From NCBI RefSeq assembly GCF_013359905.1, contig NZ_JABMCC010000121.1, positions 248,001 through 312,000 of the forward strand: a stretch of 64,000 nucleotides of DNA, read 5' to 3'. Position numbers and translations under genes: made by a program. The notes below the pieces were generated by a model, which did no database searches, was not told the origin of the DNA, and saw only the letters and a list, made by a program, of their open reading frames with translations. Positions within the stretch are counted from its first letter, which is position 1. Each line of letters starts with the position of its first letter. This stretch comes from Paenibacillus taichungensis (GTDB lineage Bacteria; Bacillota; Bacilli; Paenibacillales; Paenibacillaceae). Positions 18,597-26,541 of the stretch are shown piece by piece.

Positions 18597-18633
18597 ATAG
18601 GAAGAAGAGTATTCTCAGATTGGAGGAGTACAG

Positions 18634-19500
18634 ATGCAACAAGGAAATCAGATGCGTACGATCCAGCTACCCGATGGGACAACATTACCTGCAATCGGAC
18701 AGGGAACATGGTACATGGGTGAGAAACAATCCAGTCGGAGAGAAGAAGTTCAGGCACTGCGTCATGGTATTGAACGTGGAATGACAGTAATAGATACGGC
18801 TGAGATGTATGCTGAAGGCGGGGCGGAAGAGGTCACTGGTGAAGCGATAAAAGACTGTCGCGATGATGTATTTCTGGTATCCAAGGTATATCCTCACCAT
18901 GCGGATCGGAAGCAGATGATTAGCGCTTGTGAGCGCAGCCTTTCGCGTTTGGGTACAGATCGCTTGGATCTGTACTTGCTGCACTGGCGTGGAGGTGTGC
19001 CGTTGGAAGAGACGGTTGAAGCTCTGGAACAGTTGAAACAATCAGGCAAAATTCTGCGCTGGGGTGTCTCGAATCTGGATACAGAGGACATGCAGGAGCT
19101 CTGGAACGTTCCAAGTGGTCAGCATTGTGCAGTGAATCAGGTGCTGTATCATGCAGCTTCTCGTGGTATAGAATACGAGCTTCTTCCCTGGTTGAGGGAA
19201 CGCCGTATTCCTGTGATGGCATATTGTCCACTGGCCCAGGGAGGCAGGCTTCGTAAAGAGTTACTGGAGCATTCAGTCATCCGTGAGATTGCTAAGGATC
19301 GAGGAGTCAGTCCTTCGCAAATTGCGTTATCCTGGGTTATTAGGGATGGAGACATACTGGCGATCCCGAAAGCTGTACAGCTGAATCATGTTGCGGAAAA
19401 TGCTGCGGCGATGGATGTTATTTTGACCCAAGATGAAATGGTTCGGTTGAATGAGGCATTCCCTGCACCTAAGGGCAAAGTGCCTTTGGATATCGTATAG
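18634..19500 (+). CDS. Aldo/keto reductase
   Basis: A 288-residue NADPH-dependent oxidoreductase with a TIM-barrel fold. The catalytic tetrad is visible: Asp and Tyr in VIDTAEMYAEGGAEE, Lys in FLVSKVYPH, His in LYLLHW. The C-terminal cofactor motif IPKAVQLNHVAENAAA is typical. TTGGAGGAG lies 9 bases before the ATG. Substrate unknown. A terminator follows at 19563-19594. Confidence 0.92.
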   Translation: MQQGNQMRTIQLPDGTTLPAIGQGTWYMGEKQSSRREEVQALRHGIERGMTVIDTAEMYAEGGAEEVTGEAIKDCRDDVFLVSKVYPHHADRKQMISACERSLSRLGTDRLDLYLLHWRGGVPLEETVEALEQLKQSGKILRWGVSNLDTEDMQELWNVPSGQHCAVNQVLYHAASRGIEYELLPWLRERRIPVMAYCPLAQGGRLRKELLEHSVIREIAKDRGVSPSQIALSWVIRDGDILAIPKAVQLNHVAENAAAMDVILTQDEMVRLNEAFPAPKGKVPLDIV

Positions 19501-19562
19501 AAAACTTCTTGTCAGACCGATTACATCATACAATGAACGAAGTTGAAAGAATCAAGAGTAAT

Positions 19563-19594
19563 AAGAGCAGATCTGAGGATCTGTTCTTTTTTTT
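19563..19594 (+). terminator. Terminator after the aldo/keto reductase
   Basis: AAGAGCAGATC pairs with GATCTGTTCTT around a TGAG loop, followed by eight T residues. Confidence 0.85.
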
Positions 19595-19623
19595 GCATTT
19601 GAAGCCATTTTAAATAAATGGGC

Positions 19624-19652
19624 TTTACAACAACAAATCACTAGTGTACTAT
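19624..19652 (+). promoter_or_regulatory. Promoter of the second GntR/ABC operon
   Basis: TTTACA (19624-19629), 17-base spacer, TACTAT (19647-19652), about 40 bases before the GntR start. AGTGTA and ACACA words around the -10 box loosely resemble half-sites of YtrA-type operators, with no perfect palindrome. Confidence 0.6.
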
Positions 19653-19690
19653 GTAACTAACACACAGATACAGAGAGGAGCGAGGACATT

Positions 19691-20101
19691 GTGAGCATCG
19701 AATTTGACAACAACTTGCCAATCTACCTGCAGATTATGCAGTACATCAAAAGACAGATTGTGACCGGAACACTTAAGGCAGGCGATAAAATTCCTTCGGT
19801 TCGTGAGCTCGCGGCCGAATTACAGATCAATCCCAATACAGTACAGCGAACATTTCAGGAGTTGGAGCGGGAAGAAGTGGTTGAAACCAAGCGAGGTCTG
19901 GGTCGATACGTGACAAGTGAGGAGTCGAAAATTATGACGATCAAAAAAGAGATGGCTGGTGAATTGCTGGAGCGTTTTCTGACAGGAATGCAGGAACTGG
20001 GCATCGAAGAACAGGATATCGTAAATATCGTGGCGGATGCCGTTGCAGAGGGAAAGCAATCACTGCATCGTAATGGAAGAGGAGGAACAGGGAATGAGTA
20101 A
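19691..20101 (+). CDS. GntR-family transcriptional regulator (YtrA type)
   Basis: A 136-residue short GntR regulator with the winged helix at residues about 10-75 (DKIPSVRELAAELQINPNTVQRTFQELEREEVVETKRGLGRYV) and a short C-terminal helical region. GTG start with GAGGAGCGAGG upstream. It overlaps the ABC ATPase gene by 8 bases, the same architecture as the operon at 3132-6418, so the two operons are paralogous in design. Likely an autorepressor of this transporter operon. Confidence 0.9.
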   Translation: MSIEFDNNLPIYLQIMQYIKRQIVTGTLKAGDKIPSVRELAAELQINPNTVQRTFQELEREEVVETKRGLGRYVTSEESKIMTIKKEMAGELLERFLTGMQELGIEEQDIVNIVADAVAEGKQSLHRNGRGGTGNE

Positions 20102-20792
20102 TATTCTTGAGCTGAACCATGTGAGCAAAACGTATGGCGGCAAGAAAGCACTTCATGACATCACGCTTGATATCGCACCAGGCCGAATTGTAGGTCTGCT
20201 GGGCAGTAACGGCAGCGGTAAAAGTACGTTGATGAAGCTGGTTGCAGGGCTTCTGCACCCCAGCAGTGGAGATGTTCGTGTTACGGGAAAAGCGGTTGGC
20301 TTGGAAACGAAGTCACTGGTATCCTTTATGCCGGACCGCCCGTTGACCGAGAATTGGATGAAGGTACGGGACGCGATTGCGTATTACCGCGATTTCTACG
20401 CTGATTTTGATCAAGAGAAAGCGAGAGAGATGCTTGATTTCATGAAGCTTGGAGAGGGAGATAAGGTAAGACATCTGTCGAAAGGCATGAATGAACGACT
20501 GCAATTAACACTGGCTCTTTCCCGTAAAGCTCGTCTTTATTTGCTCGATGAACCGATTGGCGGGGTAGACCCGGTTGCCCGTGGCAAAATTCTGGATGCG
20601 ATTGTGAAGTTCTATGACGAAGACAGCAGTCTGATCATCTCTACACATCTCGTAACGGATATTGAACGGATTTTTGATGAAGTGATCTTCATCCGTGAAG
20701 GCGAATTGGTGATGCGGGAAGAAGTGGAGACACTGCGTCTCAAGTACGGTAAAAGTGTGGATGAGATGTTCAAGGAGGTCTATGCGGAATGA
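20094..20792 (+). CDS. ABC transporter ATP-binding protein
   Basis: About 232 residues: Walker A GSNGSGKST, degenerate signature LSKGMNERLQLTLALS, Walker B LYLLDEPIGGVDP, H-loop ISTH. I placed the start at the ATG at 20094, which has GGAGGAACAGGG just upstream; it lies within the end of the regulator gene. Its stop overlaps the permease start. Like YtrB, the altered signature suggests an exporter that partners an ABC-2-type permease. Substrate unknown. Confidence 0.9.
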   Translation: MSNILELNHVSKTYGGKKALHDITLDIAPGRIVGLLGSNGSGKSTLMKLVAGLLHPSSGDVRVTGKAVGLETKSLVSFMPDRPLTENWMKVRDAIAYYRDFYADFDQEKAREMLDFMKLGEGDKVRHLSKGMNERLQLTLALSRKARLYLLDEPIGGVDPVARGKILDAIVKFYDEDSSLIISTHLVTDIERIFDEVIFIREGELVMREEVETLRLKYGKSVDEMFKEVYAE

Positions 20793-21529
20793 TGACATTG
20801 CTGAAGTATGACTTTAGAAGGAATTGGAATACGCTTTTGGCTGGGTTAGCCGTATTGATTATCGTTCAAATTGGGCTGGCATTGTTTTTTTCTGAAGTAA
20901 CAGGGAGTGTTATAGGTGTCATTGCATATGTCGGAGCAGGTGTGGCCATTTATGTGAAAATGATCAAGACATACCGATCCAATATCCGTTCGTTCAACCG
21001 TCGTCTTGTGCCGGTAACAGGGCTGTCTCACGTCTTGTCTCCGATCATATTCGGAACACTCTGCTGGTTGGGCTTAATGGTTGTTGCTGCCATTCACTAC
21101 TTTATTTACAGTACAACGCATACAGGGATTAACTTTACCAGCTACATTAACGATTCGGGTATTCATGTTTCGGAGATTCTTAATGTGTTGCTGTTTCTCT
21201 GGTGGGTGGCTATGTTCAGCATCATAATCATCTTCCTCTCCATTTCTATCGGAGGCAGCTTCCGCTTTAAAACAGGACCATGGATTAGTATTGTCGCATT
21301 TTTCGTACTAGTCAATGTCATTAGCTGGCTGGAGAATATCATCTTCTCGGGTCGTTTTAATTCGAACGAATTATTTCATTTCACTGAAGAAAGCACAGCG
21401 CTCTCCTTTACGTCCAATCGGATTACATGGTCAGATGGAACATGGGCCAGTATTATTTTTGAAATCATCGTGGCTGTGATTTTGGTTGGTGTTGCTGTGT
21501 ATCTGAATAATAAAAAAGTTGAAGTTTAA
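20789..21529 (+). CDS. ABC-2-type permease
   Basis: A 246-residue polytopic membrane protein with about six hydrophobic segments (LLAGLAVLIIVQIGLALFF, VIGVIAYVGAGVAIYV, LCWLGLMVVAAIHYF, VLLFLWWVAMFSIIIIFLSI, ISIVAFFVLVNVISW, IIFEIIVAVILVGVAVYL). It overlaps the upstream ATPase stop by 4 bases. Third gene of the operon; family function is export or envelope-stress response. Terminator at 21539-21573. Confidence 0.85.
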   Translation: MMTLLKYDFRRNWNTLLAGLAVLIIVQIGLALFFSEVTGSVIGVIAYVGAGVAIYVKMIKTYRSNIRSFNRRLVPVTGLSHVLSPIIFGTLCWLGLMVVAAIHYFIYSTTHTGINFTSYINDSGIHVSEILNVLLFLWWVAMFSIIIIFLSISIGGSFRFKTGPWISIVAFFVLVNVISWLENIIFSGRFNSNELFHFTEESTALSFTSNRITWSDGTWASIIFEIIVAVILVGVAVYLNNKKVEV

Positions 21530-21538
21530 GATAAGATT

Positions 21539-21573
21539 CTGTCAGCTGCAATTTAGCTGGCAGATTTTTTTAT
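21539..21573 (+). terminator. Terminator of the second GntR/ABC operon
   Basis: CTGTCAGCT pairs with AGCTGGCAG around a 7-base loop, then seven T residues. Confidence 0.85.
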
Positions 21574-21664
21574 TTGAAGCAATTCCCAGTTCTTATACGT
21601 AAATAGGGATATATGTCGTTTTACAATATGGGAGAAGGTTTATTTCTTGTAAGGGAGGAATTCC

Positions 21665-22162
21665 ATGGAACTCTATTTCAGAGATAATTTCTTTAATGCA
21701 GGGTACACCGAGATTATGAACCATGAACAGGAACAGGCAGGTCATCTCGATTTGAAAAGTGCCTTTGGTTCATCGCTTGATGTATTCGATAACTCGGGAC
21801 TCATTTGCAGTGGTAAATTCCGCATGTTTAGTAACCGTTGGGATGTGACCTCAGCCGATGGAAGGGAGTGGGGTGTCTTACGGGCGAGGTTCAGCTTTTT
21901 CAGTAAGAAGTATGAGTACGATGCAGGACCGCGTGGTGTGTATGATGTCTCCGCGCCCGCGTTTTCACATGAATATGATATCACCGGGATGGGCGGTAAA
22001 GTTGTGGCAAGCTTCAGGCGTACAAGTGGCTGGTTCGGTTCAGGCGCATTTGTGTTAGACAACCAATCAGAACATCTGGATACGTATGAATTGATAGCGG
22101 TTGTGATGGGTGTGCATGCGATTAATAAAAGAAGGAACTCGGCTGCCGGTAGTGGCGCGTAG
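21665..22162 (+). CDS. LURP-one/Tubby-C-like domain protein
   Basis: A 165-residue cytoplasmic protein. The pattern of short beta strands, with LYFRDNFFNAGYTEI, DVFDNSGLICSGKFRMFSNRW, YDVSAPAFSHEYDI and VVASFRRTSGWFGSGAFVLDN, fits the LURP-one-related family (Tubby C-terminal-like beta barrel), in which a lipid-binding or scaffold role is suspected but unproved. AAGGGAGGAATTCC precedes the ATG. Flanked by terminators, so it is its own transcription unit. Confidence 0.7.
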   Translation: MELYFRDNFFNAGYTEIMNHEQEQAGHLDLKSAFGSSLDVFDNSGLICSGKFRMFSNRWDVTSADGREWGVLRARFSFFSKKYEYDAGPRGVYDVSAPAFSHEYDITGMGGKVVASFRRTSGWFGSGAFVLDNQSEHLDTYELIAVVMGVHAINKRRNSAAGSGA

Positions 22163-22181
22163 AGAAAACATATGAACAAAG

Positions 22182-22227
22182 AGGCTGTCCCTCAGGTCGT
22201 TAGTATAACGGGGGACAGCCCTTTTTG
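22182..22227. terminator. Hairpin terminator (GGCTGTCC family), bidirectional
   Basis: AGGCTGTCCC pairs with GGGGACAGCC, followed on the plus strand by CTTTTTG and on the minus strand by TCTTTG. It can end both the 21665 gene and the minus-strand WYL pair. Third copy of the hairpin family seen at 707 and 13928; the following TGTATTAT also matches the copy at 707. Confidence 0.82.
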
Positions 22228-22313
22228 TATTATATTATTCTAATGAAACGAACACACCCTATTTGTCCCCCTATGCATAAGTTGGACGTTTAACGAATCA
22301 CAACTAACAAGAG

Positions 22314-23207
22314 CTATGCAGAATCACTGCCGTCTGCATTGGCGAAAGGCTTTTCAATGGTGTGGCTGCGCACTCCTCCAGAAGTCCGTTCAGGCAGTGC
22401 TTCAAGTTCGGTTTCCGCATAGCGTGCCAATACTTTTGCGGCTGTCTCGGACATTCGCTCTCGAAGCGCAGCATTGTCTGCAATCCGTACCCGTTTGCCC
22501 AGAAAACGCATTTTGGACAGCACATAATCCATCTCATTCCGCGGGATGGTCAGTTCAATGCGGTACGTCTGTTGGGCTTCCACAAATTCCACCTGCTTCT
22601 CGAAGCAGGAAAAGGCATACAGAATTCGGGACAACTCCTGATTGAACTCCGGCAGCACTTCGATCATTAAGGTCGTCTTCCGGTTTTCCGTTAAAATCGC
22701 GATTTTGGCAGCATATTGAGAAGCAGTTTCCGGTTGAAGCGGCTGAGCTTCCGCGGTAATGATGCTGTGCAGCTTGGTGGACATCAGTTTGTTGTAGAGT
22801 GGAGCATACCAGAGTACGTACCATTCTTTTTTGACCATGGAATATTCGAGCTTGTAGGGGTATCCAAACTGATCCTGGCTGATTCGTCCATTGCGTACAC
22901 GCCCTGTCAAGCGAAACCCCTGATGATGCAAAATCATCTGCCGTAATGGTTTGAGCAGCGGATGAAAGACACTGTTTTCTTCACTTTTGGCTTTTTCGGT
23001 CAGGTAATCCTGAAGGTCCAGATCCTGCTCTGCATCCAGCATGTCATGCATTTTGTGCAACGTGTCAGGGTTTATTGCTTCTGGTGCGGCAGGGTGATTC
23101 AGCATCATGCGCAGCCAGGCCCGTTCCTGGGATGTCCAGGTGAACAGTCCGGTTTCATTCAATCTCGTCATCATCTGGTAGTTGAACATCTTCTCGAACA
23201 GATTCAT
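22314..23207 (-). CDS. WYL-domain transcriptional regulator (second of pair)
   Basis: About 297 residues; the ATG encoding MNLFEKMFNYQMM is preferred, an in-frame ATG 12 bases earlier being the alternative. The central region (SMVKKEWYVLWYAPLYNKL) has the WYL-type fold signature in variant form, and the C-terminal part (VRIELTIPRNEMDYVLSKMRFLGKRVRI) resembles the WCX extension. No clear DNA-binding helix-turn-helix is visible at the N-terminus, so it probably works with its partner encoded at 23155-24510, which it overlaps by about 53 bases. WYL proteins bind nucleic-acid-derived ligands and regulate DNA- or RNA-damage responses. Confidence 0.8.
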   Translation of the reverse strand: MNLFEKMFNYQMMTRLNETGLFTWTSQERAWLRMMLNHPAAPEAINPDTLHKMHDMLDAEQDLDLQDYLTEKAKSEENSVFHPLLKPLRQMILHHQGFRLTGRVRNGRISQDQFGYPYKLEYSMVKKEWYVLWYAPLYNKLMSTKLHSIITAEAQPLQPETASQYAAKIAILTENRKTTLMIEVLPEFNQELSRILYAFSCFEKQVEFVEAQQTYRIELTIPRNEMDYVLSKMRFLGKRVRIADNAALRERMSETAAKVLARYAETELEALPERTSGGVRSHTIEKPFANADGSDSA

Positions 23208-24510
23208 AATATTGCGCAATCTCCTTCCATTCCTTAATCATCTCCTGACGCAGCCTCTGTGGAGCGATCACCTCACAACTTGAGCCAAAACTCCGAAGCC
23301 ACGGCTTAATCTCGGTGATACCGTTGACCTGGATTTCATACAGAAAGGTATGTTCCGTTTCGGGCGTAATCGTTCCCCATTGGCCTTGCAAACGAACCCG
23401 ATCCAGAATGAAGTTACGTTGGCTGTCCTGAGGATGGAAGAAGCGGGCTTGAACCGTTACGGTGTTCCCCGTATCCACTAGCCAGCTGTAGCGGCTGATC
23501 TCGGCCCACTGTTGTTTCAATTCGAGCATATATCCTTCTTCAATTGAATCCTGTTCCTCCAGCTGTGTAATGCCTTCCATGCGGAATTTCACAAAGCCTC
23601 GGCGTCCCTGATATCCAATGACATACCAGCGGCCATACTGATGGTCATAGACCACTTCAAGTGGTACGATCCGGTTGGACCGTCCGCCTGCTTCCCGTTC
23701 AAAGCGTGGATTCGTATTCTGCGAGCTGTAGCTGGACGGTTTTTTGGGTGAATAGTACAGAAACTTGACATGTTTTCGTTGGCGAATTGCACTAAGCAGA
23801 GTGTACAGATGTGCTTCGTCCAGAATGCGTGAATAATAGTGGTATTTATATATGAATGGCTCGGTGGCTTCTTCCTGCGGATAACTTGCGGCAATGGCCT
23901 TTTTGAGACTGTCCCGCAATATATAGCCTTGTACGGACGGAACCTGAGTGTTTGCCATAATATCCACAAAATCATACAACTCCAACTGTTCTTCCACGGA
24001 TAGACCCGTAAGTACGTCCTGCTGCAAAAGGTAACGATATGGCCTGCCGCCAGGTTCCTTGCGGATCACCCCCACTTCTTCAAGATACTTCAAATCGGAG
24101 CGAATGGTCTTTTCGTCAGGCAGCGCCAGTTCCTCTGGAAGTTCAGCGCAGCAGGCATCCAGTAATTCCATTGCGGTTAAAGCTTGATCTTGCAGGGTAT
24201 GCAAAAGGACAGAAAGTCGCTGCACTTCAGTCTCTTTCATCGACTTGGCTCGAAAGAGGAAGAGCAGCATAGGCTCAGCAGATTCTCCATACTGGAAGCG
24301 AACAAGGTCCGCCATTTCTTTGTTTGGTTCCGAGCCTGAGCGTTGGTCAGCGACGGTCTGCATGATTTCTTTTAATCTACGCTGGGTTTTATCAAAAGTA
24401 TGTACGGATATACCAAGCCGTTCGGCATATTGTTTACGGTTGTACGCACCACTTGTCAGGGACAGCATACGCAGAAATTGAATTTCTTTATCAAAGCTCT
24501 CTTTAGCCAT
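23155..24510 (-). CDS. WYL-domain transcriptional regulator with N-terminal HTH (first of pair)
   Basis: A 451-residue protein. The N-terminus (SGAYNRKQYAERLGISVHTFDKTQRRLKEIM) is a helix-turn-helix; residues about 240-330 form the WYL domain (RKHVKFLYYSP...RIVPLEVVYDHQYGRWYVIGYQ...FKFRMEGI with FRMEGI), and the C-terminal WCX part follows. Similar to PafB/PafC and DriD-type regulators that respond to nucleic-acid damage signals. It is divergent from the Y RNA-rsr-RlaP-hen1-pnkp unit across about 325 bases, making it the prime candidate regulator. AAGGAGTGAATATTC precedes the ATG. Confidence 0.9.
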   Translation of the reverse strand: MAKESFDKEIQFLRMLSLTSGAYNRKQYAERLGISVHTFDKTQRRLKEIMQTVADQRSGSEPNKEMADLVRFQYGESAEPMLLFLFRAKSMKETEVQRLSVLLHTLQDQALTAMELLDACCAELPEELALPDEKTIRSDLKYLEEVGVIRKEPGGRPYRYLLQQDVLTGLSVEEQLELYDFVDIMANTQVPSVQGYILRDSLKKAIAASYPQEEATEPFIYKYHYYSRILDEAHLYTLLSAIRQRKHVKFLYYSPKKPSSYSSQNTNPRFEREAGGRSNRIVPLEVVYDHQYGRWYVIGYQGRRGFVKFRMEGITQLEEQDSIEEGYMLELKQQWAEISRYSWLVDTGNTVTVQARFFHPQDSQRNFILDRVRLQGQWGTITPETEHTFLYEIQVNGITEIKPWLRSFGSSCEVIAPQRLRQEMIKEWKEIAQYYESVREDVQLPDDDEIE

Positions 24511-24835
24511 GAATATTCACTCCTTGGTGGCCTGGAGTCAGGCGAATGTATGGATGACTATGTTGGCAGAACAATTCTTCGTTATATAGAAACATTGGTG
24601 ATCTTCCCATTTACTATATCCCTACATTGTATCAGGATGAGTGGCTGGTTTCATTTTAAACTTATGGATGTTTGAATCAATTTCCTAGTACCTTTAGCTG
24701 CTTCAATCGTTACAAAACGATAATTTAATGAGTTATGAAATTGATTCGTCGCCATACTTTCGCCATGTTCGCGTGCAAATGTGTGAGGCATAATAAGGTT
24801 GTGAAGCGGGGCAGCAACAAACTCTGCGGATCAAG
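24511..24835. other. Divergent control region of the RNA-repair locus
   Basis: No protein gene. It contains a perfect 11-bp inverted repeat, GAATCAATTTC (24674-24684) and GAAATTGATTC (24737-24747), enclosing a smaller hairpin ATCGTT-ACAA-AACGAT (24706-24721). Further right is a GCAG/CTGC mini-hairpin (about 24811-24827) just before the Y RNA. The outer repeat could be a WYL-protein operator or a structured RNA element. Confidence 0.5.
24768..24796 (+). promoter_or_regulatory. Candidate promoter of the Y RNA / rsr transcript
   Basis: A weak -35 TTCGCG (24768-24773), 17-base spacer and a good -10 TAATAA (24791-24796). A start near 24803 would place about 33 bases before the terminal stem of the RNA. 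The poor -35 box suggests activator dependence. Confidence 0.4.
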
Positions 24836-24971
24836 GTTCCGAGGCGCCAGGGAGGGTTACTTCGACTGTTAATCGACCAGGTCGTTGGTTCGAATCCAAT
24901 CGCCGCCGTTCATGGCGGTGTAGCTCAGCGGTAGAGCGGGTATTATACCTTCCCACCTTTTTCCTCGGAAC
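24836..24971 (+). ncRNA. Bacterial Y RNA (YrlA-like) with permuted tRNA-Asn module
   Basis: The ends form a perfect 9-bp stem, GTTCCGAGG (24836-24844) with CCTCGGAAC (24963-24971), then an internal loop, then GGGAGGG (24850-24856) with CCTTCCC (24948-24954). Inside is tRNA sequence in permuted order: anticodon-like arm TCGA-CTGTTAA-TCGA (24862-24876), variable region, T arm GTTGG-TTCGAAT-CCAAT (24884-24900), 3' acceptor strand CGCCGCC (24901-24907), loop GTTCAT, 5' acceptor strand GGCGGTG (24914-24920; 7 bp with one G-U), and D arm GCTC-AGCGGTA-GAGC (24923-24937). The loop CTGTTAA is that of tRNA-Asn (GUU). Known bacterial Y RNAs (YrlA) pair a Ro-binding stem with a tRNA-like module and lie beside rsr genes, as here. 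Exact 5' and 3' ends are not visible. Confidence 0.88.
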
Positions 24972-25022
24972 ATTTTATTATGGAATATCAGTAAATAGAC
25001 TCACACCGGGAGGTCATGAGTG

Positions 25023-26516
25023 ATGAGCAGAGCAAAACAATTATTTAGTCAACCTCAGCCAACGACACGTAATCATGGGGACTACGGAGCCTATGACCGT
25101 TTGGTGGAGGAACAATATATACAGATGTTGATGACCAATACATTGAACAATACGTTTTATGCAGACACACAGCAACTGATGGATGATGCGATGGTCAGTC
25201 ATCAGGAGATGGCTGAGGTCGATGCAGGGTTTATGGCGCGGGCGCTGGTCTATGCTCGTAATGAAGGCTTGATGCGGTTACAGCCTCTATACGGGCTGGC
25301 ACTCTTGTCCAAGGTGGACCCGGATCAGTTTGCGAAAGTATTCTCCAAGGTGGTACAGACACCGGCTGACTTGGCCGATTTTCTGACGATTCTAAGAGGA
25401 ACGGGGCGAGGACAGGGCGGTCGAGCGGTGAAGCGCCAGGTGAGTCAATTTTTGAACGGCATCACTGAATATTGGGCAATCAAATACAACGGGCGCGGAC
25501 GTGGATACAGTCTGGGCGATATGATCGCTACAGCACACCCCAAGCCGACAGATATGAAGCAGCAAGCCTTGTTCCGTTATTTGCGAGGACATGAAGTGGA
25601 TCTTACAGACCTGCCGCAGTTGCAGGCGCTGGAAAAGCTGAAGGCTACCCCAAACCCTGCAAGTCGGATGCATCTGATCGAAAAAGGAAAACTGCCGTAT
25701 TCGGTGGTCACATCGATCATGCAGCCGACACGTACGGTATGGGAGGCGTTGATGTCTCAGATGCCGACCTTTGCATTGTTACGTCATCTGAATGCAATGG
25801 ATCGGGCGGGAGTGTTTGAAAAATCGAAAAATATCGATTACGTAACGGGTCGTCTAACGGATGCAGAAGCCCTGCGCAAGTCGCGCATCTTACCTTTCCG
25901 ATTCGCCAGTGCATATGAAATGATCGCAAGAGAAGAGCTGCGCTCTGCTTTGCGGGAAGCGGTGGAGCTATCCATTGGCAACCTGCCATCGTTGCCGGGA
26001 AGAACCGCCATTTTCCTGGACCGCTCCGGTTCCATGCAAGGGGATTATTTGCGAATTGGATCGGTGCTGGCACTGGCGCTATATAAACAAACACGAGGCA
26101 ACTCGCTGTTCTGGTTATTCGACCATATGGTTGAGGATGCTCGTCCCAAGATGGATGAAAGTATCCTTTCCCAAGCTCATCGGATTCGCGCACAAGGTGG
26201 AACCGACACGGGACGGCCTGTACGAGAGCTTCGGGATATTGGAGAGAAAGTGGATCAGATCATTATGATCACCGATGAACAGCAGAATGAAGGCAGTCCG
26301 TTATATGCTGAGCTTGTACGTTATCGGCGGATGATGAATCCGGACCTGAAAGCATTTATTGTGGATATTGCACCTTATCAGCAGGCAATGGTGCCGCCAC
26401 GGGATGGCAATACCTTTTATATCTATGGGTGGAGTGAAACGGTACTGACGTATATTGCTGAGACTGTAGCGGGATATGATACACTTGCGAGCCGGGTGAG
26501 AGAGATAGAGATTTAA
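25023..26516 (+). CDS. rsr: Ro60 orthologue Rsr (TROVE and vWA domains)
   Basis: About 497 residues: a TROVE module of helical repeats (residues about 15-300) forming the RNA-binding ring, then a von Willebrand A domain with the metal-site motif DRSGS at about residue 333, GGTDTG and ITDEQ. Ro60 proteins bind Y RNAs on the outer surface and misfolded RNA ends in the central hole; in Deinococcus, Rsr with a Y RNA guides polynucleotide phosphorylase. GGGAGGT lies 8 bases before the ATG at 25023; a GTG directly before it is an alternative. It starts 52 bases after the Y RNA and leads the repair operon. Confidence 0.95.
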   Translation: MSRAKQLFSQPQPTTRNHGDYGAYDRLVEEQYIQMLMTNTLNNTFYADTQQLMDDAMVSHQEMAEVDAGFMARALVYARNEGLMRLQPLYGLALLSKVDPDQFAKVFSKVVQTPADLADFLTILRGTGRGQGGRAVKRQVSQFLNGITEYWAIKYNGRGRGYSLGDMIATAHPKPTDMKQQALFRYLRGHEVDLTDLPQLQALEKLKATPNPASRMHLIEKGKLPYSVVTSIMQPTRTVWEALMSQMPTFALLRHLNAMDRAGVFEKSKNIDYVTGRLTDAEALRKSRILPFRFASAYEMIAREELRSALREAVELSIGNLPSLPGRTAIFLDRSGSMQGDYLRIGSVLALALYKQTRGNSLFWLFDHMVEDARPKMDESILSQAHRIRAQGGTDTGRPVRELRDIGEKVDQIIMITDEQQNEGSPLYAELVRYRRMMNPDLKAFIVDIAPYQQAMVPPRDGNTFYIYGWSETVLTYIAETVAGYDTLASRVREIEI

Positions 26517-26541
26517 ATTGGAAAATGTGGAGGCCATAGAG

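Noticed and set aside
24862..24937. Canonical tRNA-Asn gene
   Set aside because: All tRNA parts are present but in permuted order with the acceptor strands joined by a 6-base loop, so no standard tRNA can form; interpreted as the tRNA-like module of a Y RNA.
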